A stretch of 64,000 nt of DNA from Flavobacterium dauae (GCF_004151275.2 NZ_CP130821.1:2356001-2420000); one strand, 5' to 3'; positions 38,077-49,281 are shown, counted from the first letter of the stretch. Notes: a model not told the origin generated them from the sequence alone. Program-made: numbers and translations.

Positions 38077-38532
38077 ATGAAACTAATTATTAAAACTGCC
38101 TTACAAGTGCAAATGCCCATAGAAACAGTGTTTACAGCTATTGTCAATCCCAAAGAAATGACTCAATATTTTATTTCCAAAAGTTCAGGCGTTATGGAAG
38201 AAGGTGCCGAAATTATATGGGAATGGCCTGAGTTTCCCGGGCAAAAATCAATTATAAACGCTATTAAAATAGAAAAGAACCGTTTGATTTCTTTTATTTG
38301 GGATCACAGCACTACCGTAGAAATTACATTAGAAGAACAAGCAGATCAATCGGTAATTGTAAGGATTACTGAAAGCGGAAAGGAGCTGAATGAAGAAAAC
38401 CTAAAATGGTATGCAGGAAATACAGAAGGCTGGGCTAATTTTCTTGCCTGTTTAAAAGCTTATCTGGAATATGGAATTAATCTAAGAACAGGAAGTTTTG
38501 AGTTTCTTAGTTCCCATAACCAAAACGGTTAA
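38077..38532 (+). CDS. SRPBCC (AHSA1-like) protein
   Basis: 151 residues. START-like hydrophobic-cavity fold: TALQVQMPIETVFTAIVNP at the start, then FIWDHSTTVEITLEE and EGWANFLACLKAYLEYG at the end. AHSA1-like single-domain proteins bind hydrophobic ligands; role unknown. Probably transcribed with the VOC gene upstream. Confidence 0.85.
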   Translation: MKLIIKTALQVQMPIETVFTAIVNPKEMTQYFISKSSGVMEEGAEIIWEWPEFPGQKSIINAIKIEKNRLISFIWDHSTTVEITLEEQADQSVIVRITESGKELNEENLKWYAGNTEGWANFLACLKAYLEYGINLRTGSFEFLSSHNQNG

Positions 38533-38624
38533 CAAACGGTAATCTGCAACAATTCATAAACCCTACCAAATACTAAGCTGTAAAAACAGTGTAGCAATTT
38601 AACACCGCTTGTTAATCACACAAA

Positions 38625-39341
38625 ATGAACCAAAGAAAAAAAGCATTATTTAATTGGAGTGGCGGAAAAGATTCTGCATTAGCACTTCAAACCATTTTGA
38701 AAGACAATCAGTTTGAAGTCATTTCATTGCTAACAACAATTAACGAAGAAACGCTAACATCTTCCATCCATTCTATTCCTATTGAAATTCTCTCAAAACA
38801 AGCAGACAGCATTGGTATTCCGCTTCACACTGTATTATTTGCAAAAGACTTAAAAAATTATGACCATAGAATGCGTGAAACCGTTGAATATTTCAAAAAA
38901 CAAGGCGTTACCCATTTTATCTTTGGCGATATTCTTTTGGCAGATATAAAAACGTATAGAGAAAGTAAACTCAACCCTTTAGGTATAGAAGTTGTAGAGC
39001 CTCTTTGGGACAAATCATCATCAGAAATTATGGATATTTTTTTGACATCGGGCATCAAAACAAAAATTATTGTGACCCAGACAGACAAATTAAACCATAC
39101 CTTTATTGGAAAAAACCTTGACCGGAATACTGTAAATTTATTTCCTAACGAAATAGATATTTGCGGAGAAAACGGAGAGTATCACACATTGGCTTATGCA
39201 GGTGGCTTATTTAAAAAAGAGATCGATTTTTCAATTTCAGAAATTAAAAAAATCTATTACAACATTGACTTAGACAACGGAAAAACAAAAACTGTTACAT
39301 ACTGGCAGGCAGAAATTACAGTTCCTACACACAAGTTTTAA
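38625..39341 (+). CDS. Dph6-related PP-loop ATP pyrophosphatase
   Basis: 238 residues. The PP-loop SGGKDS (12-17) that binds ATP for adenylation is intact, followed by LALQTILKD; the C-terminal GENGEYHTLAY is typical of diphthine-ammonia ligase relatives. Bacteria have no diphthamide, so the substrate must be another carboxylate or amide. 92 bp after the SRPBCC gene. Confidence 0.85.
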   Translation: MNQRKKALFNWSGGKDSALALQTILKDNQFEVISLLTTINEETLTSSIHSIPIEILSKQADSIGIPLHTVLFAKDLKNYDHRMRETVEYFKKQGVTHFIFGDILLADIKTYRESKLNPLGIEVVEPLWDKSSSEIMDIFLTSGIKTKIIVTQTDKLNHTFIGKNLDRNTVNLFPNEIDICGENGEYHTLAYAGGLFKKEIDFSISEIKKIYYNIDLDNGKTKTVTYWQAEITVPTHKF

Positions 39342-39384
39342 CATCGGCATTTAAAACATTTACTATCAATAAACATTAAATTTT

Positions 39385-39657
39385 ATGAAAACACAAACGT
39401 ACAAAAACTGTCAAAGTTGCGGAATACCTTTAAACAAAGATATTCATAAAGGTGGAACAGAGAGCGATGGCAGCAAAAGCGTAAAATACTGTAGCTATTG
39501 TTATGCAGACGGAAAGTTTATCAGCGGAAATGTAACATTGAAAGAATTTTCTGAAATTTCAAGGAAAGGAATGCTTCAAGGTGGAAAAAGCAAACTTTTT
39601 GCCTGGCTTTTTTCACGACCTTTTATGATGGGACATCTGGAACGATGGAAAAAATAA
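39385..39657 (+). CDS. Zinc-ribbon protein
   Basis: 90 residues. Two CxxC pairs, CQSCG (14-18) and CSYCY (36-40), make a treble-clef-like zinc ribbon. The C-terminal half is helical and basic. Similar small proteins occur widely with unknown function. 43 bp after the Dph6-like gene. Confidence 0.75.
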   Translation: MKTQTYKNCQSCGIPLNKDIHKGGTESDGSKSVKYCSYCYADGKFISGNVTLKEFSEISRKGMLQGGKSKLFAWLFSRPFMMGHLERWKK

Positions 39658-39944
39658 TCAAGTATGATACCAGATACTCTTTTCTATTTCTTAACACATA
39701 GTGCTTTATAGAATTCCCACAGATGCACGAATTATTTTCATTACTTAAAACAAAGCATAAAAATTATTCAAATGATTGATCCGTGAAAATTTAATTACTA
39801 GTAACCTTAATCTATAAAAATAAATCACTGAATACCACATTATTAAAACTTAGTGAATAATACTTTACGGATATTTCGTAATTAATTTATAACGACACTA
39901 TTATTACTTAATTTAGCAGATATTTAATACGTTGTTACCTATTT
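39658..39944. other. 287-bp spacer before rmuC
   Basis: AT-rich, without a reading frame of note. No clear hairpin terminator and no full promoter consensus recognised. Confidence 0.5.
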
Positions 39945-41468
39945 ATGACACTATCAAACCTATTATTAATTGTTATTTTGTTGCTTTTAGCAATAAATAT
40001 CTTTATTTCAATAGTAAAAAAATCAACTGTTTCTGCCAGCGGATTGACCACTGATTTAACTAAAATAAATTTAGACGTTTCTAAAATAGATCCACTGATT
40101 CGTTCAGAATTTTCAAGTAACCGAGAAGAAAATCAAAAGAATGCCAAAGAATCAAGACAAGAACTACAGGCTTCGTTAAAAGATTTTTCAGAACAACAAT
40201 CAAAAACAATGAATAATTTAGTCAGCAATCAAAGATTGCAGTTAGAAACTTTTTCTAATTTTCTACAAACACTTACAAAAAATAACGACGAAAAGTTTGA
40301 ACGATTGATTAAATCGAATGAAGAAAAGCTTGCCGAAAACAGAACCGAACTTGCCAACGGACTGAAATCATTTGAAGAAAAATTTACCCAAAACGTTAAG
40401 GATTTCAATGAGCTTCAACGCCAGAAATTCACCGATCTGTCAGTAAAGCAAGAACAAATAAAATCGGATACAGAAATAAAACTTGAAAAAATCCGTGAAA
40501 CTGTTGAAACCAGTTTAAAATTACTTCGTGATGATAACAGCAAAAAATTGGAAGAAATGAGAATTACCGTTGACGAAAAACTGCAATCGACTTTAGAAAA
40601 AAGGTTTAACGATTCGTTTACGGTAATCAGCGAACGCCTTGAAATGGTTCACAAAGGTTTGGGCGAAATGCAAACATTGGCAAACAGTGTGGGCGACATT
40701 AAAAAGGTAATGACCAACGTTAAATCGAGAGGGATTTTAGGTGAATATCAATTAGCGAACCTTTTAGAAGATTTGCTAACCAACGAGCAGTATCAAAAAA
40801 ATGTTAAAACCAAACCAAACAGCGGAGCTATTGTTGAATTTGCTATTAAGATGCCTAACAACAACAATCTAGAAAAAACACTTTGGCTGCCTATTGATTC
40901 AAAGTTTCCAAAAGAAGATTACGAATCTCTTGTTGACGCGTATGATGAGGGAAATATAGAAAAAATCGAAGAATTTAAAAAATCGTTTAAAAACGCCATC
41001 ATCAAAAATGCAAAAGATATTAAAGAAAAATATGTTGACCCGCCAAATACCACCGAATACGGTATTATGTTTTTGCCTTTTGAAAGTTTGTATGCCGAAG
41101 TTTTAAGAACTCCGGGCTTGTTTGAAACAGTTCAAAAAGAGTATAAAATAACCATTACCGGCCCAACAACATTAAGTGCTTTATTAAGCAGCTTACAAAT
41201 GGGCTTTAGAACGCTGGCAATAGAAAAACGCAGTGGCGAAGTGTGGGATTTGCTGGGTGTGGTAAAAACAGAATTTGGCAAATTTGGCACCGTTTTAGAA
41301 AAAACCAAGAAAAAACTACAAGAAGCAACAAATACCATTGATCAGGCAGGAATCCGTAGTCGTGCCATTGAACGGCAATTGCGAAATGTACAAGAACTTC
41401 CCAGAACCGAAATTGAAGAACAAATTTTAACGGAATTAAACAATGAAAGTTCAGAAATAATTCCTTAA
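39945..41468 (+). CDS. rmuC: DNA recombination protein RmuC
   Basis: 507 residues. An N-terminal membrane anchor (1-24) is followed by a coiled coil of about 220 residues (40-260). The RmuC domain has RGILGEYQLANLLEDLL, LPIDSKFP and MFLPFESLYAEVLR. It limits DNA inversions and rearrangements in E. coli, and probably has a nuclease-like PD-(D/E)xK core. Single gene. Confidence 0.9.
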   Translation: MTLSNLLLIVILLLLAINIFISIVKKSTVSASGLTTDLTKINLDVSKIDPLIRSEFSSNREENQKNAKESRQELQASLKDFSEQQSKTMNNLVSNQRLQLETFSNFLQTLTKNNDEKFERLIKSNEEKLAENRTELANGLKSFEEKFTQNVKDFNELQRQKFTDLSVKQEQIKSDTEIKLEKIRETVETSLKLLRDDNSKKLEEMRITVDEKLQSTLEKRFNDSFTVISERLEMVHKGLGEMQTLANSVGDIKKVMTNVKSRGILGEYQLANLLEDLLTNEQYQKNVKTKPNSGAIVEFAIKMPNNNNLEKTLWLPIDSKFPKEDYESLVDAYDEGNIEKIEEFKKSFKNAIIKNAKDIKEKYVDPPNTTEYGIMFLPFESLYAEVLRTPGLFETVQKEYKITITGPTTLSALLSSLQMGFRTLAIEKRSGEVWDLLGVVKTEFGKFGTVLEKTKKKLQEATNTIDQAGIRSRAIERQLRNVQELPRTEIEEQILTELNNESSEIIP

Positions 41469-41502
41469 TAAAAAAACAGTGCATTTACATAAAAAATAAT
41501 TT

Positions 41503-41547
41503 CTTGTCTTAAGGCAAGTCTATTTAAAAATCACCTGCCTAAATTTG
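41503..41547 (+). promoter_or_regulatory. Promoter with palindromic site, VOC/SRPBCC pair 2
   Basis: CTTGTCTTAAGGCAAG (41503-41518) with its centre 33 bp from a perfect TAAATTTG -7 box (41540-41547). The site covers the place of the -33 element, which otherwise has no TTTG. This suggests activator dependence. Confidence 0.65.
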
Positions 41548-41571
41548 TAAATAACATAAAAATCAATCAAA

Positions 41572-41979
41572 ATGGCAAAACAAGTTTTCATCAATTTGGC
41601 AGTAAAAAACCTTCAAAAATCAATGGATTTTTATACTGCATTAGGTTTTACAAACAATCCGCAGTTTTCTGACGATACCGCTAAATGTATGGTTTGGAGC
41701 GAAAGTATTTTTGTAATGATTTTAAATCACGAGAAATTTTTATCGTTTGCAACAAAACCCATTGCCGATACCAAATCAAATGTAGCTGCACTTTTTTCTT
41801 TATCGTTAAACAGTTTAGACGAAGTGAATAATGTTATGACAAAAGGATTAAACGCCGGCGGAACCGAACCTACCGAAATGAAAGATTACGGCTTTATGCA
41901 ACAACGTACCATTGAAGATTTTGACGGGCACACCTGGGAACTTTTTTATATGGATATGAACAGTATGCCAACCGAATAA
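41572..41979 (+). CDS. VOC family protein (glyoxalase-like)
   Basis: 135 residues. KQVFINLAVKNLQKSMDFYTALGF start and EDFDGHTWELFYMD end, a standard single-domain VOC/glyoxalase-like fold. First gene of a pair with the SRPBCC gene 13 bp downstream. Confidence 0.9.
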   Translation: MAKQVFINLAVKNLQKSMDFYTALGFTNNPQFSDDTAKCMVWSESIFVMILNHEKFLSFATKPIADTKSNVAALFSLSLNSLDEVNNVMTKGLNAGGTEPTEMKDYGFMQQRTIEDFDGHTWELFYMDMNSMPTE

Positions 41980-41992
41980 CCTTATTTTTAAT

Positions 41993-42424
41993 ATGAATAT
42001 GACTAAGATAACCGTTGATGCACTAATTTATGCAGACATTGATTGTGTGTGGAAATTTTACACCCAACCTGAACACATTACCAAATGGAATTTTGCTTCG
42101 GAAGATTGGCACTGTCCAAAGGTACAAAACGATTTAAAACCCGGCGGAATTTATATTGCCCGTATGGAAGCAAAAGACGGAAGTTTTGGGTTTGATTTTA
42201 AAGCTGTTTATGATGAAATTCTTCCGCTAAAAAAAATCATCTATACTATGGAAGATAACCGAAAAGTTATTACAACTTTTGAAAACTTAGAAAACCAAAC
42301 CAAAATAACAACCCTTTTTGATGCCGAAAACCAAAACACAATAGATATACAAAAAAAAGGTTGGCAGGCTATTATAGATAATTTTAAACGATATGTAGAA
42401 GATCATAAAAAAGATACTGTTTAA
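41993..42424 (+). CDS. SRPBCC (AHSA1-like) protein
   Basis: 143 residues. The opening DALIYADIDCVWKFYTQPEHITKW and GGIYIARMEAKDGS strips match AHSA1-like SRPBCC proteins. Co-transcribed with the VOC gene. No catalytic residues can be assigned. Confidence 0.88.
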   Translation: MNMTKITVDALIYADIDCVWKFYTQPEHITKWNFASEDWHCPKVQNDLKPGGIYIARMEAKDGSFGFDFKAVYDEILPLKKIIYTMEDNRKVITTFENLENQTKITTLFDAENQNTIDIQKKGWQAIIDNFKRYVEDHKKDTV

Positions 42425-42466
42425 AAAAAAAGCTTTATATTTAGAAATCCTAATATAAAAGCTTGT

Positions 42467-43648
42467 ATGAAAAATTTACTTTTAGCCCTCTTTTTGTTTA
42501 TCAGTTATTCAACGATTGCACAAACAAACACTGATAAAACAATCATTAACGAAATCATTTCAAAATATCAAAGTCATAAAAGTATAACTTTTGATATTAA
42601 TTATATGATTAAGTTTTTTGATAATGAAAAACCTATTTATCTGGATTCTTCTGTAAAAATAGAACGAGACACCAACGATAAAGTTTTTAAAAGCAAATTT
42701 GCTTATACAAGAAACGATTCTATGTTTCAGTTAATAAAATACTACGATACAGAGAATTTATATATAATTGAACATAAAAACAAAAAAATAACCAAATACA
42801 ACGCAAAAAAGAAAGAAACCTATCCTGTAACTGGTAATATTGATGGCAGAGTGATTGACGTTTATTTTTCTAAAATAAACAAAATTCCCACTGCAATTAA
42901 TAGTCCTAAAAATATTAAAACGTTTACCGATTCTGTAAATTATATCATTGTGAAACTTCAATTTCCGGACGAGGGAGATTATTATGATGAAACAGAACAA
43001 TTCTTTTTTAACAAAGAATTAAAAGTAATTGATAAAATAACCTATTCAGTAAAATATAAAGATCAAATTCAAAACAACCAATGGCTTTTAAGTAATATTA
43101 CGTTTGATACCTTTAACAGCAACGATTTAAAAGAAAGTTTACAACACTATTTCAACACCTACACTTTAGAAGATTATAAACCTTTAACCAAAGAAGACTA
43201 TAAATTATTATCCAACAAAAGTAAAGCTCCTGAAATAAAAGGTTTTCTATATCCCAATTATACAGAAGAAACAGATTTAAAGTTTGACAAAATTAAAGTA
43301 ATCGATTTTTGGTACACTTCGTGTATGCCGTGTATTCAAGCCATTCCTGCTTTAAATCAAATTCAAGAAGAATTTAAAGATTATGTTGATGTTATAGGTA
43401 TAAATCCTGTGGAAACCAAGGTAAAAGATCAAGAGCGAATTGAAAAGTTTTTAAAACGTACTCCTATAAATTATGATATTTTATTGGTAGATAGTGCAAT
43501 ACCTAAAGCCTATAATGTTCAGGCATACCCTACTGTTTATATTATTGGTACAGATGGTAAAATAAAATATTCTGCAATGGGTTATTCTGAAACTTTACAC
43601 AAAGAATTGAGTAAAGAACTAAAAAAATTGATTAAAAAAAGTAAATAG
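42467..43648 (+). CDS. Secreted TlpA-type thioredoxin protein
   Basis: 393 residues. Signal peptide 1-19 (ending STIAQ), then about 230 residues of an unrecognised beta-rich periplasmic domain like the LolA/outer-membrane lipoprotein sorting fold. A C-terminal thioredoxin domain has the redox motif C286-M-P-C289 in FWYTSCMPC and the cis-proline at YPTVYII. Likely reduces or shuffles disulfides of exported proteins. Confidence 0.85.
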   Translation: MKNLLLALFLFISYSTIAQTNTDKTIINEIISKYQSHKSITFDINYMIKFFDNEKPIYLDSSVKIERDTNDKVFKSKFAYTRNDSMFQLIKYYDTENLYIIEHKNKKITKYNAKKKETYPVTGNIDGRVIDVYFSKINKIPTAINSPKNIKTFTDSVNYIIVKLQFPDEGDYYDETEQFFFNKELKVIDKITYSVKYKDQIQNNQWLLSNITFDTFNSNDLKESLQHYFNTYTLEDYKPLTKEDYKLLSNKSKAPEIKGFLYPNYTEETDLKFDKIKVIDFWYTSCMPCIQAIPALNQIQEEFKDYVDVIGINPVETKVKDQERIEKFLKRTPINYDILLVDSAIPKAYNVQAYPTVYIIGTDGKIKYSAMGYSETLHKELSKELKKLIKKSK

Positions 43649-43706
43649 TTCTTCATTATTATATTCAACACCCTAATATTTTAAAGCTTCAATCAAATAT
43701 AAATAA

Positions 43707-43715
43707 TATCTTTGC
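43707..43715 (+). promoter_or_regulatory. -7 box immediately before rlmB
   Basis: TATCTTTGC, a perfect Bacteroidota -7 element, ends 4 bp before the ATG at 43719. The transcript would begin at or within a few bases of the start codon, so the mRNA would be leaderless or nearly so. The -33 region is poor. Confidence 0.5.
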
Positions 43716-43718
43716 GTT

Positions 43719-44456
43719 ATGCAAAATGAACATCAAATATTTGGAATTCGTGCAGTTATCGAGGCGATAAACGCAGGAAAAGAAATAGATAAAGTATTTA
43801 TACAAAAAGAAGCTCAAGGCGATTTAATGCAGGAACTTATGAAAACGTTGAAGAAAAACAACGTTAATTTTTCGTACGTTCCGGTTGAAAAACTGAACAA
43901 ATTAAGCAAATTCAACAACCACCAAGGTGCAGTTGCATCTATCGCACCAATTAAATTTGTTACGATGGAAGAATTGGTGGAAGGTGTTTTAGAAAACAAA
44001 CAAAATCCGCTGTTTTTAATTTTGGATCAATTGAGCGATGCTCGAAATTTTGGAGCAATTATTCGTACAGCAGAATGCACAGGTGTTGATGGAATTATTA
44101 TTCAGAAACAAGGTTCGGCTCCGGTAAACGGCGATACGGTAAAAACATCGGCAGGTGCGGTTTTTAATATTCCAATCTGTAAGGTAGATCATATTAAAGA
44201 CGCTGTTTTTTATCTGCAAGGTTCGGGCATTACAACCGTTGCGGCTACCGAAAAAACCGAAAACAATATTTACGATATTGATTTTACAAAAGGTATTGCA
44301 ATTATTATGGGCTCTGAAGACAAAGGTGTAAATCCATCGGTTTTAAAAATTGTTGACGAAAAAGCAAAACTACCAATGTTTGGAACTATTTCTTCGCTAA
44401 ACGTTTCTGTTGCTTGCGGTGCTTTTTTATACGAAGCTGTAAGACAACGTTTGTAA
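43719..44456 (+). CDS. rlmB: 23S rRNA (guanosine-2'-O)-methyltransferase RlmB
   Basis: 245 residues, a SPOUT (TrmH-type) enzyme. The N-terminal substrate-binding domain (1-75) is followed by the knotted SAM domain with LDQLSDARNFGAIIRTAE (motif 1), IIMGSEDKGVNP (motif 2) and ISSLNVSVACGAFLYE (motif 3). Expected to methylate G2251 in the P loop. Ends in a convergent terminator shared with katG. Confidence 0.92.
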   Translation: MQNEHQIFGIRAVIEAINAGKEIDKVFIQKEAQGDLMQELMKTLKKNNVNFSYVPVEKLNKLSKFNNHQGAVASIAPIKFVTMEELVEGVLENKQNPLFLILDQLSDARNFGAIIRTAECTGVDGIIIQKQGSAPVNGDTVKTSAGAVFNIPICKVDHIKDAVFYLQGSGITTVAATEKTENNIYDIDFTKGIAIIMGSEDKGVNPSVLKIVDEKAKLPMFGTISSLNVSVACGAFLYEAVRQRL

Positions 44457-44470
44457 AATCTACATAAAAT

Positions 44471-44507
44471 AAAAATGCTCTCTTTAAATTGTGAAGAGAG
44501 CATTTTT
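44471..44507. terminator. Bidirectional terminator rlmB/katG
   Basis: A 14-bp stem (44471-44484 with 44494-44507), loop 9, A-run and T-run at the flanks. Convergent gene ends on both sides. Confidence 0.9.
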
Positions 44508-44526
44508 TATTAAATTTTATTTCAAA

Positions 44527-46797
<2,271 letters not shown>

Positions 46798-46865
46798 TTA
46801 AAGTTATTTATAGTTCTTTTATAAAATTACTAATAAAACAGTCAATAAAACGATGAACTGATATT

Positions 46866-46891
46866 AAAAATCTATTAAATGATAGATTTTT
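46866..46891 (-). terminator. Terminator after the rhomboid gene
   Basis: AAAAATCTAT (46866-46875) pairs with ATAGATTTTT (46882-46891), 14 bp beyond the stop codon. Confidence 0.75.
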
Positions 46892-46904
46892 TAACTGCAT
46901 TACA

Positions 46905-47678
46905 CTATTTATGCAAAGTATTTTCGTTTATAGTGTACGATTGATGGTTGATGTTGTTTTTACGATGAAAGGTGTCGTTGTAAATATATCCTTGGGCATC
47001 TTTCCTTAATAAAGGTAATGGATTGAAATTTCCTTTGGCATCAAACTGCTTAATAAAATCATCTTTGGTTTCATCGTAATCGGGATGTTGCCAATCGTAT
47101 TTATATTCGGGTTCGAACTGAGGTCTTTTTAACATATACGAAAGAAGGAATCCTGAAATAAATCCAGCCAAATGTCCTTGCCACGAAATACCTTCTTCAA
47201 CATCGGGCAGCATATACCAAACCGAACCGCCGTACAAAACAATCATTAAAAACGAAATTGCCATTAAACGATACTGTTTGCTGCGAATTCCCGTAAAAAA
47301 CATATAGGCAGTTAAAACGTAAATTAATCCGCTGGCACCAATATGTGTTCCTGTTTTTGCAATAAGCCACGTACCAATGCCCGATAGCACAATACCACCA
47401 AAAACAAGCGTTTGCCAGTTTTTATAATAGTAGTAACAAATTAAAGGAAGTAATACCGCTAAAGCTAAGGTGTTGTTCCATAAATGTTGAATGGATCCGT
47501 GTAAAAATGGCGAAAAAAGTACACCGCGCAAACCTTTAAATGTTCGTGGTACGATTCCGAAATTGTTAAACTGAAAAAAATAACGCCAATCTAAATAATA
47601 AATCAACCAGATCACCAAAAGTGAAACAAACGGAACCCAAAAAACTTGCGGACGGTATTTTAATTGATCTATTTCCAT
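46905..47678 (-). CDS. Rhomboid intramembrane serine protease
   Basis: 257 residues, six or seven membrane helices in the first 185. Catalytic serine S116 in GASGLIY and histidine H169 in GHLAGFISGF; the HGSIQHLWNN motif (60-69) of helix 2 is intact. The C-terminal 70 residues are soluble. Cleaves membrane proteins near or in the bilayer; substrates unknown. Confidence 0.9.
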   Translation of the reverse strand: MEIDQLKYRPQVFWVPFVSLLVIWLIYYLDWRYFFQFNNFGIVPRTFKGLRGVLFSPFLHGSIQHLWNNTLALAVLLPLICYYYYKNWQTLVFGGIVLSGIGTWLIAKTGTHIGASGLIYVLTAYMFFTGIRSKQYRLMAISFLMIVLYGGSVWYMLPDVEEGISWQGHLAGFISGFLLSYMLKRPQFEPEYKYDWQHPDYDETKDDFIKQFDAKGNFNPLPLLRKDAQGYIYNDTFHRKNNINHQSYTINENTLHK

Positions 47679-47710
47679 AACAGAATGAAATCAAAAATAA
47701 ACCCAAATAA

Positions 47711-47737
47711 AAAAGACTGACTTTTTGACAGTCTTTT
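47711..47737 (-). terminator. Terminator of the YeeE/YedE unit
   Basis: AAAAGACTG (47711-47719) pairs with CAGTCTTTT (47729-47737), loop 9, 15 bp after the stop codon of the DUF6691 gene. Confidence 0.85.
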
Positions 47738-47751
47738 AAAATCTAAATATT

Positions 47752-48225
47752 TTAATGTGGTAGTTTTTCTTTAAAATATCCATAAACCCACGTTCCGGCA
47801 ACAGCACTTAAAAGGGTAATTATTACCGCTGTGGCTCCTGTGCCTATTTGTGCAAACAACGGCCCCGGGCAAGCACCTGTAATTGCCCAACCAAAACCAA
47901 ACAACAAGCCGCCATAAATTTGACCTTTGTTAAATGTTTTGGGAGCAATTTTAATTGGTTCGCCGTAAATGGTTTTAATATTGAATTTCTTGATTAAAAA
48001 TACGGAAATCATACCAACTAAAACAGCGCTTCCAATGATTCCGTACATATGAAACGATTGTAAACGAAACATTTCTTGTATGCGAAACCAACTAATTACT
48101 TGGGCTTTTACAAATACAATTCCAAATAACACGCCTACAATTAAGTATTTTAAATTGTGATACCCTTTACTTTTATTGACATTTGTTGCATTCAACCTAT
48201 TTTCTGTATTTGTATTTTGTTGCAT
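47752..48225 (-). CDS. DUF6691 (YeeE/YedE half) membrane protein
   Basis: 157 residues, four to five helices. GGLLFGFGWAITGACPGP carries the cysteine that relays sulfur in YeeE-type thiosulfate channels. Forms a split transporter with the larger neighbour, 10 bp upstream. Imports or exports a sulfur species; the direction is not known from sequence. Confidence 0.85.
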   Translation of the reverse strand: MQQNTNTENRLNATNVNKSKGYHNLKYLIVGVLFGIVFVKAQVISWFRIQEMFRLQSFHMYGIIGSAVLVGMISVFLIKKFNIKTIYGEPIKIAPKTFNKGQIYGGLLFGFGWAITGACPGPLFAQIGTGATAVIITLLSAVAGTWVYGYFKEKLPH

Positions 48226-48235
48226 TGTTGTTTAT

Positions 48236-48799
48236 TTAAAGTGAAAGAATAAGGGGCAATATCCAATTTGCCATAAAAAAACCGCCAACCATAAAACTGA
48301 TTGTTGCTATTAAAGACGGTAGTTGTAAATTAGACAATCCCATTATGGAATGTCCGCTGGTGCATCCGCCGGCATAACGCGTACCAAAACCTACCAGAAA
48401 ACCACCAACAACCATTAGTAAAAAACCTTTTAACGTAAATAATGCTTGCCAATTCATAATATCTAAAGGAACTAAATGATCGTAATTTGTAATGCCATAA
48501 GTAGCCAGCTCTTCTGCTAATTTAGGATTGACTTTTATTGGGTTTGGATCTGACAATAAGTTAACAGCTATTATTCCGCCTAAAAATATCCCGAAAACAA
48601 AAAACAAATTCCACGCTTCTTTTTTCCAATCATATTTAAAAAATGAAATATTAGCAGGCACGCACGATGCACAAATATGTCGCAGAGATGAACTGATACC
48701 GAAACTTTTATTTCCTAAAATCAATAATGCAGGAACGGTTACCCCAATTAATGGGCCGGCTATGTACCACGGCCAGGGCTGTTTTAAAAATTCTATCAT
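48236..48799 (-). CDS. YeeE/YedE family sulfur transporter half
   Basis: 187 residues, multi-pass. GFGTRYAGGCTSGHSIMGLS is the second cysteine motif of the YeeE family. RHICASCVPAN near 40-50 provides two further cysteines. With the DUF6691 protein it makes a complete two-half channel. The promoter upstream carries a Crp-type motif. Confidence 0.88.
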   Translation of the reverse strand: MIEFLKQPWPWYIAGPLIGVTVPALLILGNKSFGISSSLRHICASCVPANISFFKYDWKKEAWNLFFVFGIFLGGIIAVNLLSDPNPIKVNPKLAEELATYGITNYDHLVPLDIMNWQALFTLKGFLLMVVGGFLVGFGTRYAGGCTSGHSIMGLSNLQLPSLIATISFMVGGFFMANWILPLILSL

Positions 48800-48874
48800 T
48801 TTTTATTATTCTTTAAATAGTGTTGTAATAAAAATTAGTTGTAAGAGTTTTTTGCAGAATACCATTACAGCCAA

Positions 48875-48918
48875 CAAAGTTAGGATGTGTTGTTTTGGTG
48901 TACAGTTACTTTTGTTAC
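48875..48918 (-). promoter_or_regulatory. YeeE promoter with Crp-type site
   Basis: On the minus strand a TAACTTTG -7 box (48875-48882). The motif GTTACTTTTGTTAC (plus strand 48905-48918) has its centre 33 bp away. The same motif with one change sits at the same distance from the DUF202 promoter. Confidence 0.55.
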
Positions 48919-48930
48919 ACAACGTAAAAA

Positions 48931-49221
48931 TTATTCTTCAAGATATTCTAATTTATAATCGCCAATGTGTTTTTTACTTTGAATGATTTTCTTTTTTTGT
49001 CTGAAAAAATTCACGGTACCAAAAGCAAACAACACCGCAGAAATTAGGATAAAAACCAATTCAATAGTTTTCCCTGATTTCACATCAGTAAGATTATTGA
49101 TGCTTATACCTGCTACCAAAAAATACATTGATGTTCGCAAAAATGATAAAAATGTTGATTGATTTGCTAAAATTGTACGTTCAAGCGCTAATTTTTCCCT
49201 TAAAATTAAATCTTTATTCAT
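48931..49221 (-). CDS. DUF202 family membrane protein
   Basis: 96 residues. RTILANQSTFLSFLRTSMYFLVAGISI is the DUF202 signature; three membrane helices. Family function unknown. It lies between the Crp/Fnr regulator and the YeeE genes on the same strand. Confidence 0.88.
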   Translation of the reverse strand: MNKDLILREKLALERTILANQSTFLSFLRTSMYFLVAGISINNLTDVKSGKTIELVFILISAVLFAFGTVNFFRQKKKIIQSKKHIGDYKLEYLEE

Positions 49222-49237
49222 TTTATTATTTTTTGTA

Positions 49238-49281
49238 TAAAAGTAAATCCGTTAACAAAAACGTTTGGTTACTTTAGTTAC
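49238..49281 (-). promoter_or_regulatory. DUF202 promoter with Crp-type site
   Basis: On the minus strand TACTTTTA (49238-49245), a near -7 box. GTTACTTTAGTTAC (plus strand 49268-49281) has its centre 33 bp away and overlaps the stop codon of the crp-family gene. Confidence 0.5.
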
